Shown: in pieces, positions 32,646-41,816 of the stretch
Position numbering within the stretch: the stretch's first letter is position 1
Layout: every line of letters begins with the position of its first letter
Assembly (NCBI GenBank): GCA_964445985.1
Contig: CAYUMU010000043.1
Location: forward strand, 1-54,967
DNA length: 54,967 bases
Direction of reading: 5' to 3'
Source of the DNA: CAYUMU01 sp964445985
GTDB taxonomy: Bacteria; Planctomycetota; Planctomycetia; Pirellulales; S012-138
Notes under the pieces: generated by a model
Databases searched by the model: none
What the model saw: the letters and a program-made list of their open reading frames with translations, nothing else
Told to the model about the DNA's origin: nothing
Translations under genes and position numbers: made by a program

Positions 32646-34697
32646 CTACGGTTCGCCTGGGGCTGGGTTGGCTGCCGGGGACTTGCTGGAGATCGGCAGA
32701 ACCTGGCCGTTTTCGGTGAGTCCGACGCCCTGGCTCATTTGTTCGCTAACTTCGGCGGGCAGGCTCAGGGAGGTGATTTTTCTCAGGAGGGCCGACCATT
32801 GTTTGAGCCGCAGGACGCTGGCCGCGTCTTGCCCGCTTTCCAACTCAAAGGTGGGGAAGGAATTCGACTCGCTGCCTGTCTGTCGCCAGATTTCGCCGTG
32901 CTCGCGATGGACCAAGGCCAGCACGTATTTGACCTTGGTGGCGAGGACCGAAACGGTTTCGCTAGAGTTCCGCATTTTATAGGCGCGCTCCGGCCCACTG
33001 CTTTCGGTCTGCATGCCGAGGGTGAGCGTGACCGGCGCCTGGTCGCTGACGGTGATGCCGTTGGCGGCGAGTTTCTCGCGCAGGGCGCGGTCGACTTCGG
33101 CGGCAAAGTTCAGCTCGGGCGGCGCGCCGCTGGTTTGCAAGCGCAGGGCCACGCTGTCGCCCCGCTTGAGCAGCAGAGGGCCCTTGGGCGCCGCTTTATC
33201 TGGCAAGATGTTGGCGTTAAATAGTGTCGCCGGAGGACTCTTTCGGCCGATGGGACCCCCCAGCCCTCCGGCGTACCAGAACTGGTTGTTGAAGCTGCCG
33301 AAGACGGGCCAGCCCACCACATAGATCTCGCCCCGCTGATTGAGCGTTGCCGGATCGAACCGCAGGGCGTGCTCGGGTTCGAGTTCACCAAACTTCATTC
33401 CGCTCATTTCCCTGCTGCTTTGTCCGTAGCGCGCTTTTTCGTAAACGATCAGATCATCTTGCAGCCAGGTGACCGGCCCATCGAGTGCGAGGGTGACTTG
33501 CCGGGTTTCCCCGGTGGTCACGTCCCACACGGTGAGATGTCGGCCTTGACGATTGCCGGAGAGTGCCGCCAGCCAACGACCGTTGGGAGAGAACTCGGCG
33601 GAATTGACCTCTTGGCTCTGTTCTTCCCAGCCTGCGGGGGTTGGCAGCATGCCAAGCATGACGCCGGAGGCGACATCGATGACCAGTACCTGTTTCTTGA
33701 TGGCCACGAGGTAGCGTTTGCCGGGGGAGAGAGCGATGTGGGTGAAGGGATTGAGTTTGAGCTCGTAGACCTGTTCGCCCGTGGGGACTTTGAATTGGCT
33801 GAGGTAACCGTTGTCGTTGCAGGCCAAGAGATCGCCGTCGGCGGTGAAGTCGGCCCAATCGACTTGGAATGATCGGTTTGTGGTTTTGCTTACCAGCAGC
33901 GGTTCGATGGTTTCCGCCGCTTTATCGATGGCCAGGAGTTCGAACGAGCCGCGAAAGCCCAGGGTGCGGGGGGTGATCAAGACATGCTTCCGATTGGGAG
34001 CAACCGCAACCACGATGCTGCTCTTGGGCAGCTTATTCGTGACCATGAGCCGCTGGCCCGACTTCAGGTCGTAGCACTCCAGACGCTCTCGGTTGTAATT
34101 GCCGATCACCGCCAGGGGCGGTTCGCCGGGGGCCAGCAAAATTTGGGAGACCTCACGAACTTCGGTCCCCAGAGGAATCGCCACGGGGTCGAGCGGCGGC
34201 AGCAGTCGGCGGCCGTCGGCTTCGAGTTGGATGACCTTCAGGCCGGAGGTATCGAGTTCGAACGGCCGATTGCGAAACGCGGGGAGGATGATTTTAAGGA
34301 GCACGACGAGCGCCAACGATGTGCCGAGGGCGATCAGTTTCCATTTCACCTGGTTGCGTTTGCCGCCCCGGCGCTGGGGAATGCCGCCGGGCTGACCGAG
34401 CGGCGCTCCGCCGTAAGCCGACGGCGGACCCCCGTAGGCTGGCGGGGATGACGGACTGCCATAGGCCGCGGCAGTTGGCGCGGTGGCTGGCGGCGCGGCA
34501 AAGCCGCTGAGGGGATCGTTTGCCGAATTGGCCGTGCTCCAGGGATCGGTCGGCGCGGGTATGGCGTGGGGGGCGGCGGCAGGGCCTGGCACGGCAATCA
34601 GTTGACCGCACTTGCGACACTTGATGTTTTTGCCCGCCAGTTGCGGCGGGGCTTCGTAAACTTGACTGCATCTGTTGCAGGTTAGCCGGATGGACAT
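32646..34697 (-). CDS. Zinc-ribbon, single-TM, beta-propeller-like protein (paralogue 2)
   Basis: A 683-residue tandem paralogue with the same zinc ribbon (C7, C10, C27, C30), an alanine/proline/glycine linker, one transmembrane helix (KWKLIALGTSLALVVLLKII) and propeller-like units (AEFSPNGRWLAALSG, LTVWDVTTGETRQVTL). Compared with paralogue 1 it has about 130 extra residues before the shared C terminus, including DSVALRLQTSGAPPELNFAA, which reads like the opening of an unrelated alpha/beta domain. Both proteins end with MSQGVGLTENGQVLPI-type tails. ATG 34697. Function unknown; roles in envelope sensing or scaffolding are guesses. Confidence 0.65.
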   Translation of the reverse strand: MSIRLTCNRCSQVYEAPPQLAGKNIKCRKCGQLIAVPGPAAAPHAIPAPTDPWSTANSANDPLSGFAAPPATAPTAAAYGSPSSPPAYGGPPSAYGGAPLGQPGGIPQRRGGKRNQVKWKLIALGTSLALVVLLKIILPAFRNRPFELDTSGLKVIQLEADGRRLLPPLDPVAIPLGTEVREVSQILLAPGEPPLAVIGNYNRERLECYDLKSGQRLMVTNKLPKSSIVVAVAPNRKHVLITPRTLGFRGSFELLAIDKAAETIEPLLVSKTTNRSFQVDWADFTADGDLLACNDNGYLSQFKVPTGEQVYELKLNPFTHIALSPGKRYLVAIKKQVLVIDVASGVMLGMLPTPAGWEEQSQEVNSAEFSPNGRWLAALSGNRQGRHLTVWDVTTGETRQVTLALDGPVTWLQDDLIVYEKARYGQSSREMSGMKFGELEPEHALRFDPATLNQRGEIYVVGWPVFGSFNNQFWYAGGLGGPIGRKSPPATLFNANILPDKAAPKGPLLLKRGDSVALRLQTSGAPPELNFAAEVDRALREKLAANGITVSDQAPVTLTLGMQTESSGPERAYKMRNSSETVSVLATKVKYVLALVHREHGEIWRQTGSESNSFPTFELESGQDAASVLRLKQWSALLRKITSLSLPAEVSEQMSQGVGLTENGQVLPISSKSPAANPAPGEP

Positions 34698-35089
34698 GCC
34701 CTAGGCCCCTGATGGAGAGCGAAAACGCGGGAGGTGTTGTGGGCGAATGGCCGAGCCCCAGGGAAAAGTCTAAACGAGATCGCTTTACGCCACACGCGCG
34801 AGGCCGGATTTTTTTGGAATCGCCCATGCTTGTAAAGTTGTGGTTCTGGGATCCCGAGCTGTTATTGGCTTTCGACGCGGCAGCGAAACGCGCGGGGTGG
34901 AATTCGCTACGACGCGGATTCTTGGGCGAGACGGCCAAGCCACTTCTTGGCCGCCCTCGGCCAAGCGTGCTTAAGGGTTTGAGCTGTGTTTGCGGGTTGG
35001 CGGTTGTTGTTGGGAGCGGCGCGGATTCACGGGCGGGACGCCCCGTGCCACTTTGTTGGGCGTCCCGCTGCCTCATCGCGAATCGTCTG
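34698..35089. repeat. Duplicated upstream region (copy 2) and two palindrome copies
   Basis: 34698-34827 duplicates 32339-32466. Two GCGGATTC/GGGCG..CGCCC repeat copies follow at 34911-34943 and 35019-35051. GGCCAAG/CTTGGCC in the first forms a hairpin. No gene is supported. Confidence 0.6.
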
Positions 35090-36511
35090 TTAGATGTCGT
35101 AGTACAGGCAGAATTCGTAGGGGTGGGGGCGGAGGCGCATGGCGTCGGCCTCTTTGGTTTTCTTGTACCAGATCCAGGTGTCGATCACGTCGGACGTGAA
35201 CACGTCGCCGCGGAGCAGGAACTCGTGGTCTTCGCGGAGGGCGTCGAGCGCTTCGTCCAGCGAGCCGGGCGTTTTGGGCACCTTGGCCAACTCTTCGGGC
35301 TCGAGGTCGTAAATATCCTTATCGAGCGGTTCGCCGGGGCTGATCTTGTTCTGAATGCCGTCGAGGGCCGCCATCAGCAGGGCCGCGAACGAAAGGTACG
35401 GATTGCAGCTGGGATCGGGGCAGCGGAACTCCACCCGCTTGGCCTTGGGGCTGGGGCTGTACATGGGAATGCGGCAGGCGGCGGAACGGTTCCGCTGCGA
35501 ATAGGCCAAATTCACGGGGGCTTCGTAACCAGGCACCAACCGCTTGTAGCTGTTGGTAGTGGGGTTGCTAAAGGCCAGGATGGCCGGGGCGTGCTTCAGA
35601 ATGCCGCCGATGGCGTGCAGGGCCATATCGCTGAGGCCCGCGTAGCCGCCGCCGGCAAACAGCGGATTGCTATCTTTCCACAGCGAGATGTGGGTATGCA
35701 TGCCGGAGCCGTTATCGGCATAGAGCGGCTTGGGCATGAAGGTGACGGTCTTGCCCCACTTTTTGGCGACGTTTTTGATGATGTATTTGAAGATCATCAT
35801 CTGGTCGCCCATCTGCACCAGTTCTTGAAATCGCATATCGATTTCGGATTGGCCGCCGGTGGCCACTTCGTGATGCTGGGCCTCGATATCGATGCCGCTG
35901 TCGATCAGCGTTTGCATCATTTCGTTGCGGAGGTTCATGAACTGGTCGGCCGGCGGCACGGGGAAGTAGCCTTCCTTGTAGCGCAGCTTGTAGCCCAGGT
36001 TGGGGCTTTCGACGCGGCCCCGGTTCCACTCGCCCTCGATACTATCGAGATGATAGTAGCCTTCGTGGGCGTTCTGATCGAACCGCACGTCGTCGAAAAT
36101 GAAGAACTCGGCCTCGGGGCCAATGAAGCAGGTATCGGCCACGCCGGTGCTCTTCATGTAGTTGACGGCCTTGCGGGCCACGTTCCGCGGGTCGCGGCTA
36201 TAGTCTTCGCGGGTGATGGGGTCTTGAATGTTGCAGACCATGACCAGCGTGGGAATATCGCAGAAGGGGTCGATGAAGGCGGTTTCGGGAACGGGCACGA
36301 CGAGCATGTCGCTCTCGTTGATTGCCTGCCAGCCGCGAATGCTGGAGCCATCGAAGCCGAGTCCGTTTTCGAAGACCTCTTCATCGAGCTTGGTCACGGG
36401 GATGGTGAAGTGCTGCCACAAGCCGGGGAAGTCCATGAACCGCAGGTCCACGGCTTTCACGCCCTGGTCGCGGCAGAGGGCCAGTACTTCTTGAGGGGTT
36501 CGTTCCTGCAT
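35090..36511 (-). CDS. glnA: Glutamine synthetase type I
   Basis: A 473-residue GSI that makes glutamine from glutamate, ammonia and ATP. FENGLGFDGSSIRGW, the metal-site EAEFFIFDDV, HEVATGGQSEID, KPLYADNGSGMHTHIS and NPTTNSYKRLVPGYEAPVN are all present. The adenylylation-type loop DKDIYDLEPEE has the tyrosine of GSI-beta enzymes, so control by GlnE is possible. ATG 36511. A short REP palindrome lies in the 96-base gap to the upstream sulfatase gene. No GlnB or nitrogen regulator is adjacent. Confidence 0.97.
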   Translation of the reverse strand: MQERTPQEVLALCRDQGVKAVDLRFMDFPGLWQHFTIPVTKLDEEVFENGLGFDGSSIRGWQAINESDMLVVPVPETAFIDPFCDIPTLVMVCNIQDPITREDYSRDPRNVARKAVNYMKSTGVADTCFIGPEAEFFIFDDVRFDQNAHEGYYHLDSIEGEWNRGRVESPNLGYKLRYKEGYFPVPPADQFMNLRNEMMQTLIDSGIDIEAQHHEVATGGQSEIDMRFQELVQMGDQMMIFKYIIKNVAKKWGKTVTFMPKPLYADNGSGMHTHISLWKDSNPLFAGGGYAGLSDMALHAIGGILKHAPAILAFSNPTTNSYKRLVPGYEAPVNLAYSQRNRSAACRIPMYSPSPKAKRVEFRCPDPSCNPYLSFAALLMAALDGIQNKISPGEPLDKDIYDLEPEELAKVPKTPGSLDEALDALREDHEFLLRGDVFTSDVIDTWIWYKKTKEADAMRLRPHPYEFCLYYDI

Positions 36512-36573
36512 TCGCCGGTCCTTTCTCTATCAGAACATTCAGAAGGAAGTGAAATCTAGGTTGGGAAGATTTG

Positions 36574-36603
36574 TTGGATCCCCGTCTGCACGGGGATGAC
36601 GCG
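36574..36603. repeat. REP-like palindrome, copy G (short form)
   Basis: TTGGATCCCCGT-CTGC-ACGGGGATGACGCG in the gap between the sulfatase and glnA genes. The stem bases differ from other copies but pairing is kept (CCCCGT/ACGGGG). Confidence 0.75.
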
Positions 36604-36607
36604 TTAT

Positions 36608-38038
36608 TTATCGCCATTCTTTGGGCCAGTCGGCGGTGTGCAGTTGGCTGCGGATTCGCCATTCGCGCAGTTCGGCCAGGAGTTGCTGTTTGGCGTTTGC
36701 ACTGGCGGGGTCGTCCCACAGGTTGCGCACTTCGCCCGGATCATCCTTGAGATTGAACAGTTGGCCAAAGGGCTCGTCGAGGAAGTGCACCAGTTTCCAA
36801 TCGTGGCCGCGGATCATGGTCATGAAGGCCGTTTCTTGCAGGATGCCGTCGCGGGCATGTTCGGCGTACACGTAGGGGCGACCTTCCCAGGCTTCACCCC
36901 GCAAGGCGGGGAGCAGCGAGCGGGCTTCGATGGTGGGCGGAGGTTCGATGCCGGCCATTTCCAGAATGGCGGGGCCGATATCCATGTGCTGGCAGAGGCC
37001 GTCGAGGCTGCGGCCGCCGGAGAACCGGCCGGGAGCCCACACGATCATGGGCATTTTCAAGATGATGTCGTACATGGTCCATTTTTGACTATGGCCATGG
37101 TCGCCGAGGCAATCGCCGTGGTCGGAAGTGAAGATGACGACGGAGTTCTCCAGGTAGCCGCGGCGCTCCAGCGTGTCGAGCAGCTTGCCGACCTTCTCGT
37201 CGATCATGGTGACGTTGGCCAGGTAGTAAGCTCGCTGGCGTTGCAACTGTGCCCTGGTGGGGTTGAGCAGGTGAATGACCGAATCGTGATCAACCTCGGT
37301 GTTATGCACCCGCATGGCCTGGAACGGCGGTGGCTGCGAAGCCAGCTCTTCTGGGGTGACCTGCGGCAGCGGCAACTCGCGGTTGAGGTAGGGCTCGGCG
37401 TAACGGGGCACGGGGTCGTAGGGCGGATGCGGGCCGGGAAAGCCAATCTCCATGAACAGCGGTTGTTGCAGGGGGTGGGTGTCGAGCCACCAACTGGCCA
37501 TGTCGCCCACGAAGAAGTCGGGATGGGTTTCTTCGGGCAGCAGCCATTCGAAGGCCCCCAGTCGCTCGGCGTAGTCGGGCAGTTGGCGATAGAGCTCGCG
37601 CTGCTGCTTGACCAGGCCGCGGGCACGGAGCCCTTTATCCCATTCGTCGAAGTAATAGCGGCCTTCAAGATAGCGGTCTTTGTTTTCCACCACGTAGCGT
37701 TCGTGGAAGCCGAGCGAGGTTTCGTAGGGGAAGGTGTGCATCTTGCCGACGTTCACGCAGTGATAGCCGGATTGCCCTAGGAGCTCGATCCAACTCCGCC
37801 GCCACTGGTCGGCATTTTTAAGAATGCCGGTGGTGTGGGGAAAATAGCCGGTGAACAGGCTGGCGCGGGAGGGGGCGCAGCTGGGAGCGGTGATGTGGCA
37901 GTTGGTAAAGGAGACACCTTCGCGGACCAGGCGATCGATGTGGGGGGTATCGACGTAGTCGAAGCCGAGGGCGCGGATCGTATCGAAGCGTTGCTGGTCG
38001 GTGATGATGAAGATGATGTTCGGACGCTGGTCCGCCAT
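36608..38038 (-). CDS. Type I sulfatase without signal peptide
   Basis: A 476-residue arylsulfatase-family hydrolase. The N-terminal metal motif is NIIFIITDQQR. The formylglycine signature is C54-A-P-S-R58, a cysteine type modified by FGE or anSME. GKMHTF and the second metal site FTSDHGDCLGDHG are typical. No signal peptide is present, unlike most planctomycete sulfatases, so it probably acts in the cytoplasm on small sulfate esters or is a related phosphohydrolase. ATG 38038. A maturase is not in the window. It precedes glnA on the same strand. Confidence 0.9.
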   Translation of the reverse strand: MADQRPNIIFIITDQQRFDTIRALGFDYVDTPHIDRLVREGVSFTNCHITAPSCAPSRASLFTGYFPHTTGILKNADQWRRSWIELLGQSGYHCVNVGKMHTFPYETSLGFHERYVVENKDRYLEGRYYFDEWDKGLRARGLVKQQRELYRQLPDYAERLGAFEWLLPEETHPDFFVGDMASWWLDTHPLQQPLFMEIGFPGPHPPYDPVPRYAEPYLNRELPLPQVTPEELASQPPPFQAMRVHNTEVDHDSVIHLLNPTRAQLQRQRAYYLANVTMIDEKVGKLLDTLERRGYLENSVVIFTSDHGDCLGDHGHSQKWTMYDIILKMPMIVWAPGRFSGGRSLDGLCQHMDIGPAILEMAGIEPPPTIEARSLLPALRGEAWEGRPYVYAEHARDGILQETAFMTMIRGHDWKLVHFLDEPFGQLFNLKDDPGEVRNLWDDPASANAKQQLLAELREWRIRSQLHTADWPKEWR

Positions 38039-38550
38039 GGCGACCTCAAGAGGAACAAAATGCAGCGGGTAGAAGCAAAGGAAATGGCGGCCGGAGCCCC
38101 AACCTCGCGCAGCTCACCGATGAGGGGGCTGGGCGCGCAGGGGCAATGGGGCTGCAAGAAAGACAGCCAACGGTGTTGCAATAAACCAGCCCCGGGCCAG
38201 GAATGCAACCAGCAACGGCCAGTTTCGCCGCCGAGCGGGGAGAAACGGGGATGATTCGCCAGCTGGGGTGCAAGGCGTTGGAACGGTGTCTCTCGCGTTC
38301 AACGGCTGGCTGATTGAGTGAACCTGATGCATGCTTACGCCACGGGCGTAAGCATGGCACCCTGGCTGTTGCCAGCACTCCTGCAATTGCTGTCTGAGAA
38401 CTGGCCTGAGTTGGTCCAGCGCAGGTGGGGATCGCTCTCATCAACCCTCCCGATCGGAAAAGTCGTTCAATTCGATTAAACCCTCACTACCCGGACTGCC
38501 GAAACAAAGAGCGAGAACAGGTCTAAAGCCCCTTCTTCGGGAGCTCGCAC
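38039..38550. other. Spacer upstream of the DUF11 gene
   Basis: 512 bases between divergent genes with no supported CDS. Apart from the hairpin at 38330-38356, I see no recognised element. Sequence just before 38551 (TTCGGGAGCTCGCAC) provides a weak Shine-Dalgarno. Confidence 0.5.
38330..38356. repeat. GCTTACGCC hairpin, copy 1
   Basis: A perfect 12-bp stem CATGCTTACGCC/GGCGTAAGCATG with loop ACG, followed by GCAC. A second copy at 48828-48854 has a compensatory change in the stem. Confidence 0.8.
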
Positions 38551-41500
38551 ATGCTTCGTCGAATTCTGCTGTCGCTGGCCATGGTTGCTGCGAGCGCATC
38601 GTTCATTTACGCGCAACAATATTCCCAGCAGCCCAGAACGCTAGCAGAGCGACTGCAAGGCTTGTTCGGCGGGAGCAACAATCGCTCGCCGCAGCAGGCT
38701 GCGAGCAATGGTGGCAGTTCGCACATGCAGCGCACGCCCCGGCAACAAATGGGGCCGCCGACGCCGCCTCAATACAATTATGCCCAGACCCCGGGCAACC
38801 CGGGGGGCGGACAGGGCATGTCGCATTCGTCGTCGAACGCGCCGCGGCAGCCCACCCCGGCGCAAATGTCGCAAGGGTCGCCGTCGCCCTCGAACGCGCA
38901 TTCGGCGTTGCGGTCCACACGGCCCTCCACGGATGTTGCCCAGGGCACGGCGTCGTCGTCGGCCAGCAATTCGAGCCGCGCCACTTCGGGTTACGCCCAA
39001 GGACAAAGCAGCGGCACGCGGAGCAACTCGCCGACCTATACCGCGAGCAGCAGCAATCGCCCCAGTTCGGCGACCTATGAAAAATCGCCCACGCCGGCCG
39101 AAGACGACGGTCGGGGTTATTCGTCGCGACGCAGCCCCGCGAGCGTAAGCACCTCGGTGCGGCCGGGCTCGTCGGATTCGTCGGAAGAAGATGTTGCCGA
39201 TGGCGGCGGTCGCTTGGCGCCGATTCGAGAAGAGCCGCCGGAACCGGTGGCCGTGGAGCCCGAGGTTGGATCGCCGTCGCGGGCCACCACGGGGGCTTCG
39301 GCCCTGTCGCGAGGGGTGGTTTCGAGCCGTTCCACGCAGGGCTGGACTTCGAAGGACGCTCCGAAAAAGCCGGCGACGTCTCCGGGTTACGGTGGGTCGA
39401 TCGCTCAAGGCAGTTCGCGAGCGACCGCGATCGCCAAGCCGGAAGCCAGTTCGAACGAGCCAAAATCGCTGGCGGCCGCTTCGTCGCGAGTGAATCCAAG
39501 CCCCCTCAGCGCCAAACCTACAGACAACGGCGAACGCCTGGCGCCCATGGCGAACGAACCCAGCCAGGTGGAAGGCACATCGCCGGCCGCAGCCGAGGTC
39601 GCCACGCCTGAGCCTCGGGTGGGCGCCAATCGCGGCCTGGCCGCCAACGGCGTGCTGTTTCGCCGGTCGGGTCCGCAACTGAGCGTTGAGACGGTGGGTC
39701 CGCAGCGGATTACCATTCACCGCAATGCCGAGTACCGGCTGATTCTTCGCAACTCGGGCGACAGCGCTGCGCGTGACGTGAAGGTGATGGTGAACGTACC
39801 CGCCTGGGCTGGCGTGGTTTCTGCCTCGCCCACGTTGGGCACTTCGCCCTTGCCTGCGGCTCGCAAAGACGAACCCCTGGTATGGACCGTGCCTGAGTTA
39901 ACCGCTCAAGGGCAAGCCACGCTGGAATTGACCTTGTTGCCCAAGGAAAGCCATTCGTTGGAATTGGGCGTGCAATGGAGCTCGGCTCCGGTTAGCTCGC
40001 AGGTCAATGTGGAGGTGCAGGAGCCCAAGCTGATTCTCAGCGTGAAGGGGCCCGAGAAAGTGGAATACGGGGCGCGAGCCATTTACGAACTGACCTTCGA
40101 CAACCCCGGCACGGCCGACGCCGAGCGGGTGATGGTCAAGCTGATGCCCATCGATCCGGGCGACTCGGCCGACGCGCACGAGATTGGCACCATTGCCGCG
40201 GGGAGCCGCAAGGTGGTGGAGATTGAACTGGTTGCCCGGCAGGAAGGCATCTTAATGATTCGCGCCCAGGCTTCGGCCGAAGGCGGTTTGACATCCGACG
40301 TTCAGCACGACGTGATGGTTCGCCGGGCTGGGCTCAAGCTGGATATCGTGGGTCCGCAATTCCGCTATGCTCGCACCGAAGGCGGCTATACGCTGCATGT
40401 GCGCAACCCGGGGACTTCGGCCGCCAAGAACGTGCAGGTCGGTATGATGCTGCCGGCCGGAGCGAGCTTTGTGAGTGCCTCGAATAACGGCAAGCTGGTG
40501 CAAGAGGCAGGCCAGGATCAGGTGCGCTGGATTCTGCCTTCGCTGGCCGAGGGTGAAAACACCACGTTGGAAGTGATGTGCAACCTCGACCAGCCGGGTT
40601 TGTGCCGCGTGCAGGCCGTGGCGGTGGCCGATGGCGACCTGCGCGACACCAACTTTATGACCACCGAAGTGGAAGCCGTGGCTGAGTTGGTGCTCGACGT
40701 GAAAGATCCCCGCGGTCCGCTGCCGGTGGGCGAAGACGTGCAATATGACATTGTGCTGAAGAATCGGGGAACCAAAGCGGCCGATGGAATTCAGTTGAGC
40801 GCGGTGTTCTCGTCGGGGCTGCAACCGCTGTCGGTTACCGGAGCGGCTTTCGAAATCGAACCTCAGACGGTCGTGCTGGGGCCGGTGCGGTTGCTGGGGC
40901 CTGGCGAAGAATTCCGGGCTCAGGTGAACGTGCGGGCCAACACGCCGGGCAATCACGAGTTCCGGATTGAGGTCCGCTGCGACGCACTCGATGTGCGGCT
41001 CTCGCAACAAGGGACCACGCGTTACTACGGCGAAGGCAAGGCCGCTACGGATAGCTCGTTGCCTGCTCCTGCCGCACCGCGAGCAGGCGAACAGGGGAGC
41101 CGTTACCCGATGCCTGCGAGCCCGAGGGTGGAAACGCCGCGTTACGCGACCCCCCAGCCGGCGATGCCGCAACCTGCGACGCCCAGCGCGGCAACGCCCT
41201 ACTCAAACATGCCCCAAGGGGCATTGAACACGCGAAGCGAACCTCAGCCGGCGGCTGCTCCGTTTGCGACGGAACGACCGGCGCCGACGCCCTCGGTGGA
41301 AAGCCCTGGGGTGGTTCCGGGGCATCCCAACTCGGCGCTTCGCACACCGATTCAGGTTTTGCCCTACTCGCCGTCTTCCAGCGAAGCGGCGCCCAACGTG
41401 CCGACGCCGGCCGACGAACCGATGCCTGGGGTAAGCTCGCGGGCAACGTCGTCGCGTCGCGTCGATCCGGCCGCGAGCGATGCGGGGCGGCTGACGCCTG

Positions 41501-41598
41501 CGGTGGATCCGTTCACGCAATCGTCGGCGGCCCGACCCATGCCCATTCCGGCGGGGAACGAGCCCACTGGGGCGCAAGAACCGACTCCGGCTCGTTAA
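38551..41598 (+). CDS. Very long DUF11-repeat envelope protein
   Basis: A 1015-residue exported protein. The signal peptide (MLRRILLSLAMVAASASFIY, cleaved near AQQ) is followed by a roughly 330-residue low-complexity region rich in Ser, Pro, Thr, Ala and Gln. Residues about 370-840 hold several CARDB/DUF11-type immunoglobulin-like units (RLILRNSGDSAARDVKVMV; YELTFDNPGTADAERVMVKL; LHVRNPGTSAAKNVQVGMML; DIVLKNRGTKAADGIQL). The last ~170 residues are again Pro/Ala/Thr-rich. The layout suits an extended surface or cell-wall protein. ATG 38551. No membrane anchor or sorting motif is visible at the C terminus. Confidence 0.75.
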   Translation: MLRRILLSLAMVAASASFIYAQQYSQQPRTLAERLQGLFGGSNNRSPQQAASNGGSSHMQRTPRQQMGPPTPPQYNYAQTPGNPGGGQGMSHSSSNAPRQPTPAQMSQGSPSPSNAHSALRSTRPSTDVAQGTASSSASNSSRATSGYAQGQSSGTRSNSPTYTASSSNRPSSATYEKSPTPAEDDGRGYSSRRSPASVSTSVRPGSSDSSEEDVADGGGRLAPIREEPPEPVAVEPEVGSPSRATTGASALSRGVVSSRSTQGWTSKDAPKKPATSPGYGGSIAQGSSRATAIAKPEASSNEPKSLAAASSRVNPSPLSAKPTDNGERLAPMANEPSQVEGTSPAAAEVATPEPRVGANRGLAANGVLFRRSGPQLSVETVGPQRITIHRNAEYRLILRNSGDSAARDVKVMVNVPAWAGVVSASPTLGTSPLPAARKDEPLVWTVPELTAQGQATLELTLLPKESHSLELGVQWSSAPVSSQVNVEVQEPKLILSVKGPEKVEYGARAIYELTFDNPGTADAERVMVKLMPIDPGDSADAHEIGTIAAGSRKVVEIELVARQEGILMIRAQASAEGGLTSDVQHDVMVRRAGLKLDIVGPQFRYARTEGGYTLHVRNPGTSAAKNVQVGMMLPAGASFVSASNNGKLVQEAGQDQVRWILPSLAEGENTTLEVMCNLDQPGLCRVQAVAVADGDLRDTNFMTTEVEAVAELVLDVKDPRGPLPVGEDVQYDIVLKNRGTKAADGIQLSAVFSSGLQPLSVTGAAFEIEPQTVVLGPVRLLGPGEEFRAQVNVRANTPGNHEFRIEVRCDALDVRLSQQGTTRYYGEGKAATDSSLPAPAAPRAGEQGSRYPMPASPRVETPRYATPQPAMPQPATPSAATPYSNMPQGALNTRSEPQPAAAPFATERPAPTPSVESPGVVPGHPNSALRTPIQVLPYSPSSSEAAPNVPTPADEPMPGVSSRATSSRRVDPAASDAGRLTPAVDPFTQSSAARPMPIPAGNEPTGAQEPTPAR

Positions 41599-41686
41599 GC
41601 GGGGCATCTGCGAAATGCAGTGCGGACGTGGCTCGGCTGGGAATTCGCGCGGCGCCAACCACCGCGGCCCCCGCGGTCGAAATACA

Positions 41687-41710
41687 CTTGGGCGAGACGG
41701 CCAAGCCACC
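41687..41710. repeat. Partial GGGCGAGACGGCC repeat (copy 5)
   Basis: TTGGGCGAGACGGCCAAGCC matches the core of the repeat at 34921, located in the terminator-rich spacer between convergent genes. Confidence 0.55.
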
Positions 41711-41730
41711 GGTTGCCACAGGCGGCCAAT

Positions 41731-41785
41731 AGAAAAGCCTCCGAGGGGTCTTCCCGGAGGCTCGGATGGACCGCGGAGGCGGTCC
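41731..41785 (-). terminator. Two adjacent hairpins between convergent genes
   Basis: AGCCTCCG (41736-41743) pairs with CGGAGGCT (41755-41762); read on the minus strand it is followed by TTTTCT, a good intrinsic terminator for the TPR gene. GGACCGC (41768-41774) pairs with GCGGTCC (41779-41785) and on the plus strand is soon followed by TTTT, serving the DUF11 gene. Confidence 0.7.
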
Positions 41786-41816
41786 TGCTATTTTGATGGG
41801 CGTTCGCGGCCGGTGG

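Noticed and set aside
34712..36559. 615-codon open frame on the plus strand opposite glnA
   Set aside because: Glutamine synthetase on the minus strand is unambiguous; the opposite frame is low-complexity antisense sequence.
36596..37780. 394-codon open frame opposite the sulfatase gene
   Set aside because: Shadow of the sulfatase, which carries CAPSR and both metal motifs.
38046..38444. 132-codon minus-strand frame upstream of the sulfatase
   Set aside because: It spans a palindromic repeat, has no recognisable motif, and its translation is Pro/Ala-rich filler.
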